From Stutzerimonas nosocomialis (GTDB lineage Bacteria > Pseudomonadota > Gammaproteobacteria > Pseudomonadales > Pseudomonadaceae), in assembly GCF_005876855.1 (NCBI RefSeq), contig NZ_QLAE01000014.1, positions 1 to 64,000 on the forward strand: a DNA stretch of 64,000 nt, written 5' to 3'. The position numbers and the translations under genes are program-made. The notes beneath the pieces were generated by a model that worked only from the letters and a program-made list of their open reading frames with translations, was not told the DNA's origin and searched no databases. Of this stretch, positions 9,215 to 22,916 are shown one piece after another (the stretch's first letter is position 1; the number at the start of each line of letters is the position of its first letter).

Positions 9215-9640
9215 TCACTGGCTCTGGCGGATCATGTCGACGTGGGGGATGCCGGCGTCGAGGTATTCCTCGCTGACCACGGAGAATCCCAGTCGCTCGT
9301 AGAAGGAGGTCGCATGGACCTGGGCGGTGAGTTTCTGCTGGGACAACCCGCGGCGTTCGGCTTCGGCGATCACCGCGTGAAGCAGGGCATTGCCGACGTT
9401 CATGCCGCGCCAGTCCTTGAGCACGGCGACGCGGCCGATGTGGCCGTCGCGCAGCAGGCGCGCGGTGCCGACAGGGTAATCGCCTTCCTGTGCCAGGAAG
9501 TGAATCGCCTCGGCGTCGTCGGCATCCCACTCCAGCTCCGGCGGCACCGACTGCTCGGCAATGAAGACCGTCTCACGAATTCTCCGCAGCTCCGTGTAGT
9601 CCTTCTGCCAGTCGGCAATCCGCACGTGGATGTCATTCAT
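9215..9640 (-). CDS. GNAT-family N-acetyltransferase
   Basis: A 141-residue single-domain Gcn5-related acetyltransferase. It has the acetyl-CoA pyrophosphate-binding loop in motif A (GRVAVLKDWRGMNVGNALL, about residues 70-88) and the C-terminal FYERLGF motif. The acceptor substrate cannot be inferred. An upstream TTG at 9646 is also in frame, but ATG 9640 has a GGAG site 7 bases upstream and is preferred. The gene overlaps the end of the ribosomal oxygenase gene by 8 bp, implying one transcript. Confidence 0.88.
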   Translation of the reverse strand: MNDIHVRIADWQKDYTELRRIRETVFIAEQSVPPELEWDADDAEAIHFLAQEGDYPVGTARLLRDGHIGRVAVLKDWRGMNVGNALLHAVIAEAERRGLSQQKLTAQVHATSFYERLGFSVVSEEYLDAGIPHVDMIRQSQ

Positions 9641-10799
9641 CAGCAAACTCCAGACTTCCCTGTAGGACCAGTTGCCGGACTAGATTACGCCCATCCTCGT
9701 CGTCGAGCCATGGCCCCAGGTTATCGGCATGTAACGCGTCGGCCGAGCAGATCAGCTTGAGCAGCTCGCGCAGGTGCCCGGGCAGCAGCCGGCTCTGGCC
9801 GCTGGCGAACAGCAGCAGGCCGATGTCCACTTCGCTCCAGGCCAGGCGCGCGGCGGGGTTGCGCAGCAGCACGGCACCCTCGCCGAGTGCCGAGAGGAAC
9901 TCGTCCTCGTCGATGTCCGCTTCGGCGACCCGCTCGGGATAGCGCGGCTCGGTCATGAACTGCCCGAACCAGGTCAGCAGCAGGCGCTCGTCGCTCATGT
10001 GCTCGGCCAGCAGCTTCTTCAGCCGGTCGAGCGCGTCCTGCTGGATCTGGAAGGGATCGTCGGTCGGCTCGAGATCGGCGTCGCTGTAGCGTTCTTCGTC
10101 TGGCAGGAACTGGGCGAGAAAGTCGGTGAAGTGAGTCAGCACTTCGGCGGCGCTAGGTGCCCGGAAGCCCAGCGAGTAGGTCATGCAGTCGTCTTCGGCG
10201 GTGCCGTAATGGGCCAGCCGCGGAGGCAGGTAGAGCATGTCGCCCGGCTCCAGCACCCATTCCTCGGTGCCTTCGAAATCCGCGAGGATGCGCAGGTCGG
10301 CGTGATCGAGCAGCGGGCTTTCGCTGTCGCACATCTGGCCGATGCGCCAGCGGCGTTTGCCCTGCGCCTGGAGCAGGAACACGTCGTAATTGTCGAAATG
10401 CGGGCCGACGCCGCCGCCTGGCGTGGCGAAGCTGATCATGATGTCGTCGATGCGCCAGTTGGGCAGGAAGCGGAAGTGTTCGACCAGTTCGGCCACCTCG
10501 GGCACGACCTGATCGACGGCCTGCACCAGCAGCGTCCAGTCCCGCTCGGGCAGTTCCTGATAGGTCTGCTCGGTGAAGGGACCGCGGCGCAGCTCCCAGG
10601 GGCGATCGCCATGCTCAAGCACCAGACGGGATTCCACGTCTTCCTCGAGGGACAGCCCGGCCAGCTCGTCGGCGTTGATCGGACTCTGGAACCCCGGTAG
10701 CGCCTGACGGATGAGCAGAGGCTTTTTCTGCCAGTAGTCACGCAGGAAAACCCGTGCGCTGATCCCACCGAGGATTTCGAGTGCTTTATCAGAAGTCAT
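9633..10799 (-). CDS. roxA: RoxA-like ribosomal protein oxygenase (JmjC/cupin 4)
   Basis: A 388-residue Fe(II)/2-oxoglutarate oxygenase of the YcfD/RoxA family, which in E. coli hydroxylates an arginine of 50S protein L16. The iron-binding triad is visible: His134 and Asp136 in GPHFDNYDVF, and His197 in LPPRLAHYG. The C-terminal half is the helical dimerisation and winged-helix region typical of the family. The frame is open from 10820, but ATG 10799 (MTSDKALEI) has an AAGGA site 8 bases upstream. The L16 target is inferred from the family. Confidence 0.88.
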   Translation of the reverse strand: MTSDKALEILGGISARVFLRDYWQKKPLLIRQALPGFQSPINADELAGLSLEEDVESRLVLEHGDRPWELRRGPFTEQTYQELPERDWTLLVQAVDQVVPEVAELVEHFRFLPNWRIDDIMISFATPGGGVGPHFDNYDVFLLQAQGKRRWRIGQMCDSESPLLDHADLRILADFEGTEEWVLEPGDMLYLPPRLAHYGTAEDDCMTYSLGFRAPSAAEVLTHFTDFLAQFLPDEERYSDADLEPTDDPFQIQQDALDRLKKLLAEHMSDERLLLTWFGQFMTEPRYPERVAEADIDEDEFLSALGEGAVLLRNPAARLAWSEVDIGLLLFASGQSRLLPGHLRELLKLICSADALHADNLGPWLDDEDGRNLVRQLVLQGSLEFADE

Positions 10800-10829
10800 G
10801 CCTAAGTCCTTGCCGCACAAGGCGGCAAT

Positions 10830-10855
10830 AAAAAACGCCCGGCTCAGCCGGGCGT
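10830..10855 (-). terminator. Rho-independent terminator of purB
   Basis: A hairpin with arms ACGCCCGGCT/AGCCGGGCGT around 10835-10855, followed on the minus strand by six or more U residues. Confidence 0.9.
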
Positions 10856-10874
10856 GGTGAGTCGCAAGGATCGG

Positions 10875-12365
<1,491 letters not shown>

Positions 12366-12992
12366 TCAGTCGTGACCACGGATCATCGGATACAGCGCGT
12401 CCAGCAGCTTGCGGCGGCTGAAGACGAGCTGCCAGCGATGGCCGCCGAGCTGCCGCCAGAGCCGTGCCGAGCGGATACCGCACAGCAGCAGTGCGCGAAT
12501 CTTTGCCGCATTGTCGCTCTGCTGCAGGTAGCGCATGTCGCCATGCACCTGGATCCGCTGGCGGAAGGTGCTGAGGGTGTCCTCGTAGAGGCCTCCGCAG
12601 GCGGCCACGACGTTTTCGTGGGTCAGTCCGAAGTGTTCGACCTGCTGCTGGATCTGATCCAGGCGGCTTCCGATCAACTGCAGCATGTCGCCGCGCTTGT
12701 CCAGCTGACGCTCCAGCGCCACCAGCGCCAGGGCGTAGCGAAGAGGCTCCCGCTGCAGCGCGTTGGCATCGCGTTCGAGCGCGCTGCTCAGGGCACGGTA
12801 GCCGTCGCGCAGATTCAGGTCGTCGCCGCCGTAGACATCCAGGGTCGATGGCGGGTCGCGTACCAGCAGGCTGCCGAGCATGCATGCCAGCGAAGCCTGG
12901 GGGATCTGACCGGTGCGGGCGATGCGATCCACCAGCACCGCAGCCTCGAAAACCGCACCCAGCGCGACCAGCTGCTCCTGAATCGGGGTCAT
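12366..12992 (-). CDS. hflD: High frequency lysogenization protein HflD
   Basis: A 208-residue all-helical HflD protein. In E. coli HflD is a peripheral inner-membrane protein that binds lambda CII and influences lysogeny; its native role is less clear. Family landmarks are ALGAVFEAA near the N terminus and the conserved helices [20 protein letters not shown] and [15 protein letters not shown]. Its start overlaps the mnmA stop by 4 bp, so they are coupled. The mnmA-hflD-purB order is conserved across gammaproteobacteria. Confidence 0.93.
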   Translation of the reverse strand: MTPIQEQLVALGAVFEAAVLVDRIARTGQIPQASLACMLGSLLVRDPPSTLDVYGGDDLNLRDGYRALSSALERDANALQREPLRYALALVALERQLDKRGDMLQLIGSRLDQIQQQVEHFGLTHENVVAACGGLYEDTLSTFRQRIQVHGDMRYLQQSDNAAKIRALLLCGIRSARLWRQLGGHRWQLVFSRRKLLDALYPMIRGHD

Positions 12993-14116
12993 GGGCGTGC
13001 ATCCTCGACGCGTTCGGCCTGCTCGATGACGCCACCGCCCAGGCAGACCTCGCCGTCGTAGAACACCACCGACTGCCCGGGCGTCACGGCCCGCTGGGGC
13101 TCGTCGAAGAGGACCCGGTAGCCCGAGCCCTGTCGCTCCAGGGTGCAGGCCTGGTCGGCCTGGCGGTAGCGCACCTTGGCCGTGAGGCGGCGCGGCGCTG
13201 TGGTATCGATCGGATTGACCCAGTAGATATCCGAGGCCTGCAGCGCGCTGGAGAACAGCCAGGGGTGGTTGTTGCCCTGGCCGACGATCAGCACGTTGCG
13301 CTCGAGGTCCTTGCCCAGCACGTACCAGGGATCGTCGCCGGCATCCTTGAGCCCGCCGATGCCGAGCCCCTGGCGCTGACCGATGGTGTGGTACATCAGC
13401 CCATGATGACGCCCGATCACCGCGCCCTCGGTCGTTTCGATATCGCCGGGCTGTGCCGGCAGGTACTGCTTGAGGAAATCGCTGAAGCGGCGTTCGCCGA
13501 TGAAGCAGATGCCGGTGGAGTCTTTCTTCTTCGCGGTGGCCAGGCCGTGGCGTTCGGCAATGGCGCGTACCTGCGGCTTTTCCAGCTCGCCCACCGGGAA
13601 CAGGGTGCGGCCGATCTGCTCGCCGCCCACGGCATGCAGGAAATAGCTCTGGTCCTTGTTCGGGTCCAGGCCCTTGAGCAGTTCGCTGCGTCCGTCGACG
13701 TCTCGCCGCCGGACGTAATGACCGGTGGCGATCAGGTCCGCGCCCAGCGACAGGGCGTAGTCGAGAAAGGCTTTGAACTTGATCTCGCGGTTGCAGAGGA
13801 TGTCGGGATTGGGCGTGCGGCCGGCCTTGTACTCCGCCAGAAAGTGTTCGAAGACGTTGTCCCAGTATTCGGCGGCGAAGTTGGCGGTGTGCAGCTTGAT
13901 GCCGATCTTGTCGCAGACCGCCTGGGCATCGGCCAGGTCATCCATCGCCGTGCAGTACTCCGTGCCGTCGTCCTCCTCCCAGTTCTTCATGAACAGGCCT
14001 TCGACCTGGTAGCCCTGTTCGAGCAGCAGCAGGGCCGAAACGGACGAGTCGACGCCGCCGGACATGCCGACGATGACGCGTTGTGATTGGGGTGCAGGGT
14101 GGGTCTGGGCGGACAT
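12989..14116 (-). CDS. mnmA: tRNA-specific 2-thiouridylase MnmA
   Basis: MnmA adenylates and thiolates C2 of the wobble uridine in tRNAs for Lys, Glu and Gln, taking persulfide sulfur through the Tus relay. The 375-residue protein has the PP-loop ATP motif GMSGGVDSS (17-25) and both catalytic cysteines, Cys108 ([10 protein letters not shown]) and Cys204 ([12 protein letters not shown]). Its sulfur donors TusDCBE are encoded near 35 kb. ATG 14116 is in frame with the family start. Confidence 0.97.
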   Translation of the reverse strand: MSAQTHPAPQSQRVIVGMSGGVDSSVSALLLLEQGYQVEGLFMKNWEEDDGTEYCTAMDDLADAQAVCDKIGIKLHTANFAAEYWDNVFEHFLAEYKAGRTPNPDILCNREIKFKAFLDYALSLGADLIATGHYVRRRDVDGRSELLKGLDPNKDQSYFLHAVGGEQIGRTLFPVGELEKPQVRAIAERHGLATAKKKDSTGICFIGERRFSDFLKQYLPAQPGDIETTEGAVIGRHHGLMYHTIGQRQGLGIGGLKDAGDDPWYVLGKDLERNVLIVGQGNNHPWLFSSALQASDIYWVNPIDTTAPRRLTAKVRYRQADQACTLERQGSGYRVLFDEPQRAVTPGQSVVFYDGEVCLGGGVIEQAERVEDARP

Positions 14117-14166
14117 GGCGATTCAGCAGGACGTTCGAAAGGGGCGAATTCTATCAGAAGCGACGG

Positions 14167-14607
14167 TCACTCACGGATGACTGCCAGCGGGTAGGGCGAG
14201 CCGGCCAGATAATCATCGATGCAGCGCATCACCAGATGGCTGCGCCAGCGCTCCGATTGCGCCGCCAGCTCGTCGCGGCTCAGCCAGCGGGCGGCATGGA
14301 TGCCGGTGTCCAGTGGGCGCTGTGGATGATGGCGCACGGGATCGGCGCTGAAGCAGATCCGCTGATAGGTGACCCCGTTGCTGGGAGCGGTGTAGAGGTA
14401 GATGCCGACCACGCCGGTCAGCGCAACGTCCCAGCCGGTTTCCTCCAGGGTTTCGCGGATGGCAGCTTCGCGCAGGGTCTCGTTGGCTTCCAGGTGGCCG
14501 GCGGGCTGGTTGAACACGAGCTGCCCGGCGATCTCTTCCTCGACCAGCAGGAAACGGCCCTGATCTTCGACGATGGTGGCGACGGTGACATGGGGTTGCC
14601 AGCGCAT
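14167..14607 (-). CDS. Nudix hydrolase, NudJ-like
   Basis: A 146-residue Nudix pyrophosphatase resembling NudJ, which hydrolyses nucleoside di- and triphosphates and thiamine pyrophosphate precursors in E. coli. The full Nudix box is present from Gly37 to Trp59, with Glu43, Arg51, Glu52, Glu55 and Glu56. The frame is open far upstream into idh, but homology starts at [13 protein letters not shown] 14607 has GGAG 7 bases upstream, better placed than the alternative ATG 14613. It lies between idh and mnmA on the same strand, with a terminator separating it from idh. Confidence 0.88.
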   Translation of the reverse strand: MRWQPHVTVATIVEDQGRFLLVEEEIAGQLVFNQPAGHLEANETLREAAIRETLEETGWDVALTGVVGIYLYTAPSNGVTYQRICFSADPVRHHPQRPLDTGIHAARWLSRDELAAQSERWRSHLVMRCIDDYLAGSPYPLAVIRE

Positions 14608-14667
14608 GGGCATGCTCCTGAAGCGAAAGGGGCCGAGCATAGCAGGGCCGTCCGGCCCGCTGCGCCC

Positions 14668-14699
14668 AAAAAGAAAGCCCCGGCCGGGGCCGGGGCTTT
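14668..14699 (-). terminator. Rho-independent terminator of idh
   Basis: An 11-bp GC-rich stem (14674-14684 and 14689-14699) that on the minus strand runs into CTTTTT at 14673-14668. Confidence 0.88.
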
Positions 14700-14717
14700 C
14701 GGTGACGCAAGAGGCGA

Positions 14718-16940
<2,223 letters not shown>

Positions 16941-17280
16941 TAGCGTTGACTCTCTCTCTTTGCTGAGCGTGCACGGAATCGCGATTCGCGCGGGTAGGCG
17001 CTCCGACCCCGTCGAGGGCCAGTTATCGAAATTCGCCGCGGTGATGTGGATGCACCAGGTGGGATATCGAAACGCAATAGCAGGACGTCCCGGAAAGGCG
17101 AGCTATTCGTCGAACGGACTCGCCCCTATGACTCGGCAGTCATCGTGCGAGTATACCATCGCGCCGGTGCGCAGCAGAATGGATTGCTACCTAAGACCAA
17201 TGCAGTGTGGTTCGGCCTGGAATATCTGCGCTACCCTCGGAGGGCGTACACGTCGTTTAAACAACTAAACGGAGTCCAGC
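16941..17280. promoter_or_regulatory. Divergent idh/icd control region
   Basis: No gene is seen in this 340-bp region. On the minus strand TATACT at 17155-17150 is a good -10 for idh, though the -35 is weak. The perfect inverted repeat ATGACT-CGGC-AGTCAT (17128-17143) would lie at about +1 to +16 of that transcript. GGAG lies 8-9 bases before the icd ATG. Confidence 0.45.
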
Positions 17281-18537
17281 ATGGGTTACGAAAAGATCCA
17301 GGTGCCGGCGGGCGGCGAAAAGATCACCGTCAATGCCGACCATTCCCTGAGCGTGCCGAACAATCCGATCATCCCCTATATCGAAGGCGATGGTATCGGT
17401 GTGGACATCAGTCCCGTGATGATCAAGGTCGTCGATGCCGCGGTGCAGAAAGCCTACGGTGGTGAGCGCAAGATCGCATGGATGGAAATCTATGCCGGCG
17501 AGAAGGCGACCCAGGTGTATGACCAGGATACCTGGCTGCCCAAGGAAACCCTGGAGGTCGTTCGCGACTACGTCGTCTCCATCAAGGGGCCGCTGACCAC
17601 GCCGGTCGGTGGCGGCATACGCTCTCTGAACGTCGCCCTGCGCCAGGAGCTGGATCTGTACGTCTGCCAGCGCCCGGTGCGCTGGTTCACCGGCGTGCCC
17701 AGTCCGGTGAGGAAACCGGGCGATGTGGACATGGTGATATTCCGCGAGAACTCCGAAGACATCTACGCCGGTGTCGAGTGGAAAGCCGGCTCTGCCGAGG
17801 CGCAGAAGGTGATCAAGTTTCTCACCGAGGAAATGGGCGTCAAGAAGATCCGCTTCACCGACATGTGCGGCATCGGCATCAAGCCCGTCTCCGAGGAAGG
17901 CACCAAGCGCCTGGTGCGCAAGGCGCTGCAGTACGCGGTGGACAACGATCGCAGCTCCGTCACCCTGGTGCACAAAGGCAACATCATGAAATTCACCGAG
18001 GGCGCCTTCAAGGAGTGGGGTTACGAGATCGCGCGCGACGAGTTCGGTGCCGAGCTGCTCGATGGCGGTCCGTGGATGCAGTTCAAGAATCCCAAGACGG
18101 GCAAGAACATCGTGGTCAAGGACGTGATCGCCGACGCCATGCTCCAGCAGATCCTGCTGCGTCCGGCCGAATACGACGTGATCGCCACGCTCAACCTGAA
18201 TGGCGACTACCTGTCCGATGCGCTGGCGGCGGAAGTGGGTGGCATCGGTATCGCGCCGGGGGCCAACCTGTCCGATACCGTCGCCATGTTCGAGGCGACC
18301 CATGGCACGGCGCCGAAATATGCCGGGCAGGACAAGGTGAACCCGGGTTCGCTGATCCTGTCGGCCGAGATGATGTTGCGCCACATGGGCTGGTACGAAG
18401 CGGCGGATCTCATCATCAAGGGCACCGAAGGCGCTATCGCTGCGAAGACGGTCACCTACGACTTCGAGCGCCTGATGGAGGGCGCGCAGCTGATGTCCTG
18501 CTCGCAGTTCGGCGATGCCATGATCAGCCACATGTAA
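17281..18537 (+). CDS. icd: Dimeric NADP-dependent isocitrate dehydrogenase
   Basis: A 418-residue homodimeric isocitrate dehydrogenase of the E. coli Icd type. The substrate-binding serine that AceK phosphorylates in E. coli is preserved as Ser115 in [12 protein letters not shown], so kinase control is possible; no aceK lies in the window. NADP-specificity and substrate regions such as [17 protein letters not shown] are intact near residue 340. ATG 17281 has a GGAG site. It is divergent from the monomeric isozyme gene and ends at a strong terminator. Confidence 0.97.
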   Translation: MGYEKIQVPAGGEKITVNADHSLSVPNNPIIPYIEGDGIGVDISPVMIKVVDAAVQKAYGGERKIAWMEIYAGEKATQVYDQDTWLPKETLEVVRDYVVSIKGPLTTPVGGGIRSLNVALRQELDLYVCQRPVRWFTGVPSPVRKPGDVDMVIFRENSEDIYAGVEWKAGSAEAQKVIKFLTEEMGVKKIRFTDMCGIGIKPVSEEGTKRLVRKALQYAVDNDRSSVTLVHKGNIMKFTEGAFKEWGYEIARDEFGAELLDGGPWMQFKNPKTGKNIVVKDVIADAMLQQILLRPAEYDVIATLNLNGDYLSDALAAEVGGIGIAPGANLSDTVAMFEATHGTAPKYAGQDKVNPGSLILSAEMMLRHMGWYEAADLIIKGTEGAIAAKTVTYDFERLMEGAQLMSCSQFGDAMISHM

Positions 18538-18553
18538 CGCGGTCGAGCGAAAG

Positions 18554-18584
18554 AAGGCCGGTCTTTTCTGACCGGCCTTTTCGT
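18554..18584. terminator. Terminator between icd and cspD
   Basis: A 10-bp stem (18554-18563 and 18570-18579) with a TTTTCT loop, followed by T residues. It serves icd and possibly the convergent cspD. Confidence 0.85.
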
Positions 18585-18595
18585 TTGTTCGCTGC

Positions 18596-18856
18596 TCAGG
18601 CGCCTACGGCAGATGCGTTCTCTGCCGCCGGCTCCAGGACTTCCGCCGAAGTCGTCAGCGCTCGAATATTGGTGGCGTGCAGGCCCTTGGGGCCCTGCAG
18701 GATGTCGAACATGACTGCCTGCCCAGCTTTGAGTGTCCGGTATCCATCCATCTGGATGGCCGAATAGTGGGCGAACAGGTCCTCATCGCCGCCGTCTGCT
18801 ACGATGAATCCATAGCCTTTGGCGTTGTTGAACCACTTGACCTTACCGCTTAGCAT
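18596..18856 (-). CDS. cspD: Cold-shock-domain protein CspD
   Basis: An 86-residue single cold-shock domain protein with the nucleic-acid-binding RNP1 (KGYGFI) and RNP2 (DLFAHY) motifs and a short alanine-rich tail. In E. coli CspD inhibits replication in stationary phase; it binds single-stranded nucleic acid. Homology begins at MLSGKVKWFNN, so I chose ATG 18856, which has an AGGG site; six extra in-frame codons precede it. It is divergent from clpS-clpA, the conserved cspD/clpS arrangement of gammaproteobacteria. Confidence 0.95.
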   Translation of the reverse strand: MLSGKVKWFNNAKGYGFIVADGGDEDLFAHYSAIQMDGYRTLKAGQAVMFDILQGPKGLHATNIRALTTSAEVLEPAAENASAVGA

Positions 18857-19074
18857 GCTGTTATCCCTCTGCAAAGGACTCCATCACTGGAGTAACATCC
18901 ACTCGATGACGCGCTGGTGAACCTTGTGAGCGAAAGCGCGTGACCCGGAGTGCCGTTAGGCACTTAATTGTTTGTATCACCGTTTTGCAGATAGTCAAGC
19001 CAGCTCATCGGGTGGCTGCGAAGCTCGTCAAATTCCACCGGCCCAGAAGCCCCGAACGAAGAACCGTTATCCGC

Positions 19075-19437
19075 ATGCGTGCAATCCCGCAGATTCGACT
19101 AACATTCAATCAGGACCGTCCGTCGCAGGACGAGGACGACGCCTCCGGGCTGGCCTTGGAAGAGGCGAAGCCGGAACTCAAGGCACCTCCGATGTTTAAA
19201 GTTGTCATGTTTAATGATGACTACACGCCGATGGATTTCGTCGTAGAAGTGCTGGAAGGTATCTTCAATCACAACCGGGAATTGGCAACCAAGATCATGC
19301 TGACCGTCCATACAGAGGGGCGGGCGGTGTGCGGTGTCTACACGCGAGACGTTGCCGAAACCAAGGCAATGCAAGCCAACCAATACGCAAGGGAATGTCA
19401 GCATCCACTGCTCTGTGAGATCGAGAAGGACGGTTAA
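19075..19437 (+). CDS. clpS: Clp protease adaptor ClpS
   Basis: A 120-residue adaptor that binds N-terminal destabilising residues (Leu, Phe, Tyr, Trp) and delivers those proteins to ClpAP. The N-degron pocket region [11 protein letters not shown], the [17 protein letters not shown] helix and the C-terminal core are intact, and the disordered N-terminal extension is about 35 residues. The frame is open from 18940, but ATG 19075 fits the family start. It lies 30 bp upstream of clpA and is surely co-transcribed. Confidence 0.95.
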   Translation: MRAIPQIRLTFNQDRPSQDEDDASGLALEEAKPELKAPPMFKVVMFNDDYTPMDFVVEVLEGIFNHNRELATKIMLTVHTEGRAVCGVYTRDVAETKAMQANQYARECQHPLLCEIEKDG

Positions 19438-19467
19438 CCCCGACTGCTTGGGTAAGAGGTGAAAGTT

Positions 19468-21738
19468 ATGTTGAACCGTGAGCTCGAAGTCACTCTGAAC
19501 CTGGCTTTCAAAGAGGCACGTACCAAGCGCCATGAATTCATGACGGTTGAGCACCTCTTGTTGGCGCTACTGGATAACGAGGCCGCCGCCACCGTGCTGC
19601 GTGCATGCGGCGCCAGTCTCGACAAACTGCGGCATGACCTGCAGGAATTCATCGATTCCACCACACCCCTGATCCCGCAGCATGACGAAGAGCGCGAAAC
19701 CCAGCCGACGCTGGGCTTTCAGCGTGTGCTCCAGAGAGCCGTGTTCCATGTTCAAAGCTCCGGCAAGCGCGAAGTCACCGGCGCCAACGTGCTGGTGGCG
19801 ATCTTCAGCGAACAGGAAAGCCAGGCGGTGTTCCTGCTCAAGCAGCAGAACGTCGCCCGCATCGATGTCGTCAACTACATCGCTCATGGGATTTCGAAAG
19901 TACCGGGCAATTCGTCCGCGCCGGAAAGCGAGTCCGAAATGCAGGACGAGGAGGGTGGCGAGTCCGCCTCTTCCGGCCATCCGCTCGACGCCTACGCCAG
20001 CAACCTCAATGAGCTGGCCCGGCAGGGCCGGATCGATCCCCTGGTCGGACGCGAGCATGAGGTCGAGCGTGTGGCCCAGATTCTCGCGCGGCGCCGCAAG
20101 AACAATCCCCTGCTGGTAGGCGAAGCCGGCGTCGGCAAGACCGCGATCGCCGAGGGCCTGGCCAAGCGAATCGTCGACAACCAGGTACCCGAGCTGCTGA
20201 CCGATAGCGTGGTCTATTCCCTCGACCTCGGGGCGCTGCTGGCCGGTACCAAGTACCGGGGTGATTTCGAGAAGCGCTTCAAGGCGCTGCTCGGCGAGCT
20301 GCGCAAGCGTCCGCAGGCGATCCTGTTCATCGACGAGATCCATACGATCATCGGTGCCGGCGCGGCCTCGGGCGGGGTGATGGATGCGTCCAACCTGCTC
20401 AAGCCGCTGCTGTCGTCGGGCGAGATTCGCTGTATCGGGTCGACGACCTTCCAGGAGTTCCGCGGCATCTTCGAGAAGGACCGCGCGCTCGCCCGCCGTT
20501 TCCAGAAGGTCGATGTGATCGAGCCTTCCGTCGAGGATACCGTGGGCATTCTCAAGGGGCTCAAGTCCCGCTTCGAGCAGCACCACCACATCGAATACAG
20601 CGACGAGGCGCTGCGCGCGGCGGCGGAACTGGCCTCGCGCTACATCAATGACCGGCACATGCCGGACAAGGCGATCGACGTGATCGACGAGGCCGGCGCC
20701 TATCAGCGTCTGCAGCCGGAGGACAAGCGCGTCAAGCGTATCGATGTGCCCGAGGTCGAGGACATCGTGGCGAAGATCGCGCGGATTCCGCCCAAGCATG
20801 TCAGCAGCTCGGACAAGGAGTTGCTGCGCAACCTGGAGCGCGACCTCAAGCTCACGGTGTTCGGCCAGGACGATGCGATCGATTCGCTGGCCACGGCGAT
20901 CAAGCTGTCCCGTGCAGGCCTGAAGGCGCCGGACAAGCCCGTCGGTTCGTTCCTGTTCGCAGGGCCTACCGGGGTCGGCAAGACGGAGGCGGCGCGTCAG
21001 CTGGCCAAGGCCCTGGGGATCGAGCTGGTGCGTTTCGACATGTCCGAATACATGGAACGCCACACAGTGTCGCGACTGATCGGTGCTCCGCCGGGTTACG
21101 TCGGATTCGATCAGGGCGGTCTGCTGACCGAGGCGATCACCAAGATGCCGCACTGCGTGCTGCTTCTCGATGAAATCGAGAAGGCGCATCCCGAGGTCTT
21201 CAACCTGCTGCTGCAGGTGATGGACCACGGCACCCTGACCGACAACAACGGGCGCAAGGCGGATTTCCGCAACGTCATTCTGATCATGACCACCAACGCC
21301 GGCGCGGAAACCGCAGCGCGTGCGTCGATCGGGTTTACCCACCAGGATCACGCGTCGGATGCGATGGAAGTGATCAAGAAGAGCTTCACGCCCGAGTTCC
21401 GCAACCGCCTGGATACCATCATCCAGTTCGGCCGCCTGAGCCACGAAGTCATCAAGAGCATCGTCGACAAGTTCCTCATCGAGCTGCAGACCCAGCTCGA
21501 GGACAAGCATGTCACGCTCGAGGTCACCGACGCGGCGCGCAGCTGGCTGGCTGAGCGGGGGTATGACGTGCAGATGGGGGCTCGTCCGATGGCCCGGCTC
21601 ATTCAGGACAAGATCAAGCGGCCATTGGCCGAGGAGATCCTGTTCGGTGAGCTGGCCGAGCATGGCGGCGTGGTGCACGTGGATGTGCGGGACGGCGAAG
21701 TGTTCTTCGAGTTCGAGACAGCGGCGGAGATGGCCTGA
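19468..21738 (+). CDS. clpA: ATP-dependent Clp protease ATPase subunit ClpA
   Basis: A 756-residue double-AAA+ unfoldase that forms hexamers and feeds substrates to ClpP. It has an N domain (1-145) that docks ClpS, an acidic linker (about 150-170), AAA1 with Walker A GEAGVGKT (218-225), and AAA2 with GPTGVGKT near residue 497. A GTG at 19459 is also in frame, but ATG 19468 has AGAGG 8 bases upstream and matches the family [10 protein letters not shown] start. clpP is not in the window. Confidence 0.97.
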   Translation: MLNRELEVTLNLAFKEARTKRHEFMTVEHLLLALLDNEAAATVLRACGASLDKLRHDLQEFIDSTTPLIPQHDEERETQPTLGFQRVLQRAVFHVQSSGKREVTGANVLVAIFSEQESQAVFLLKQQNVARIDVVNYIAHGISKVPGNSSAPESESEMQDEEGGESASSGHPLDAYASNLNELARQGRIDPLVGREHEVERVAQILARRRKNNPLLVGEAGVGKTAIAEGLAKRIVDNQVPELLTDSVVYSLDLGALLAGTKYRGDFEKRFKALLGELRKRPQAILFIDEIHTIIGAGAASGGVMDASNLLKPLLSSGEIRCIGSTTFQEFRGIFEKDRALARRFQKVDVIEPSVEDTVGILKGLKSRFEQHHHIEYSDEALRAAAELASRYINDRHMPDKAIDVIDEAGAYQRLQPEDKRVKRIDVPEVEDIVAKIARIPPKHVSSSDKELLRNLERDLKLTVFGQDDAIDSLATAIKLSRAGLKAPDKPVGSFLFAGPTGVGKTEAARQLAKALGIELVRFDMSEYMERHTVSRLIGAPPGYVGFDQGGLLTEAITKMPHCVLLLDEIEKAHPEVFNLLLQVMDHGTLTDNNGRKADFRNVILIMTTNAGAETAARASIGFTHQDHASDAMEVIKKSFTPEFRNRLDTIIQFGRLSHEVIKSIVDKFLIELQTQLEDKHVTLEVTDAARSWLAERGYDVQMGARPMARLIQDKIKRPLAEEILFGELAEHGGVVHVDVRDGEVFFEFETAAEMA

Positions 21739-21795
21739 AGCGATAGGCCTGGAGTCTGAGCAATCAGGCGCCGGGCTCGATTTTGGAGCAGCTAC

Positions 21796-21824
21796 AAAAA
21801 AACCCGGCTCAAGCCGGGTTTTTT
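21796..21824. terminator. Bidirectional terminator between clpA and infA
   Basis: A 9-bp stem (21801-21809 and 21812-21820) flanked by an A tract at 21796-21802 and a T tract at 21819-21824, serving both convergent genes. Confidence 0.92.
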
Positions 21825-21838
21825 CATTCGCCTGCGTT

Positions 21839-22057
21839 TTAGCGCGCGCGATAGGTGATGCGACCCTTGCTGAGGTCATACGGGGTCAGTTCGACGCGAA
21901 CTTTGTCCCCGGTGAGAATCCGGATGTAGTTCTTGCGCATCTTTCCGGAGATGTGCGCAGTAACGACGTGCCCGTTTTCCAACTCCACACGAAACATGGT
22001 GTTAGGCAGGGTGTCGACGACAGTACCTTCCATTTCGAAGCTGTCTTCTTTCGACAT
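21839..22057 (-). CDS. infA: Translation initiation factor IF-1
   Basis: The 72-residue IF-1 OB-fold protein binds the 30S A site during initiation. The sequence is essentially the canonical bacterial IF-1 ([20 protein letters not shown], then [13 protein letters not shown]). The frame is open further upstream; ATG 22057 is the standard start. It is the last gene of the trxB-aat-bpt-infA minus-strand group, as in P. aeruginosa. Confidence 0.98.
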
Positions 22058-22156
22058 GCAGTAAAGCCCTCGGTGTTCAGTGGTGGCCTGGCGCGAATTG
22101 TGCCCAGGCAAAAGCGGCAAGCATTGTGCCTGAAACGCACCTGTGAGCCAAGGGCT

Positions 22157-22864
22157 TCAGCTAAGGCTTACCCAGCGCTGATTCACGAGAAGCTCGATGG
22201 GGCGGTACTCGGTCTTGTAGTTCATCTTGCGGCAGTTCTTGATCCAGTAACCGAGGTAGACCGCCTGGAGACCCAGGCGAGCGGCTTCGCCGATCTGCCA
22301 GAGGATGGCATAGCGGCCGAGACTGCGGCGTTCTTCGTTGGGATCGTAGAAGGTGTACACCGCCGAGAGCCCGTTCGGCAGCACGTCGGTCACCGCCACG
22401 GCGAGCAGGCGGCCCTCAAGGCGAAACTCATAGAAGTGGCAAAAGGGCAGGTCACGCACCAGGAAGGTATGGAACTGGTCGCGGCTCGGCGGGTACATGT
22501 CGCCGTCGGCGTGGCGCTGTTCGATATAGCGCGCATACAGGGAATAGTATTCCTCAGTGAAAACGGGCCGGACCTTCCTGACCTGGAGGTCGGCGTTGCG
22601 TTTGAGGATGCGTTTCTGCTGGCGGTTCGGCGTGATGCCTGCCGCGGGGATGCGGGCCGGAATGCAGGCGGTGCAGCGTTGGCAATGCGGGCGGTAAAGA
22701 TGGTCGCCGCTGCGTCGAAAGCCCATTTCCGAAAGCTCGGCATAGACCTGTACATCCATCGGCTGGCTGGGATCGAGAAACAGCGTGGTCGCCTGCTCGT
22801 CCGGCAGGTAACTGCAGGGGTGGGGCTGGGTTGCATAAAACTTGAGGCGAGCCAGTGAGGTCAT
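22157..22864 (-). CDS. bpt: Aspartate/glutamate leucyltransferase Bpt
   Basis: A 235-residue aminoacyl-tRNA-protein transferase of the Ate1/Bpt family. Bpt adds leucine to proteins starting with Asp or Glu, creating N-degrons recognised by ClpS. It has the N-terminal cysteine-rich segment CQRCTAC with an upstream cysteine (CSYLPDE), and the C-terminal [13 protein letters not shown] motif. ATG 22864 is preferred over the in-frame TTG 22870. Adjacency to aat and proximity to clpS-clpA support a shared N-degron role. The choice of leucyl over arginyl transfer follows from the bacterial family. Confidence 0.93.
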   Translation of the reverse strand: MTSLARLKFYATQPHPCSYLPDEQATTLFLDPSQPMDVQVYAELSEMGFRRSGDHLYRPHCQRCTACIPARIPAAGITPNRQQKRILKRNADLQVRKVRPVFTEEYYSLYARYIEQRHADGDMYPPSRDQFHTFLVRDLPFCHFYEFRLEGRLLAVAVTDVLPNGLSAVYTFYDPNEERRSLGRYAILWQIGEAARLGLQAVYLGYWIKNCRKMNYKTEYRPIELLVNQRWVSLS

Positions 22865-22916
22865 GGTCAACTCTCAGCGATCTTGAACTGAGTGTAGGTC
22901 AGGCTCGTGTCATCGA

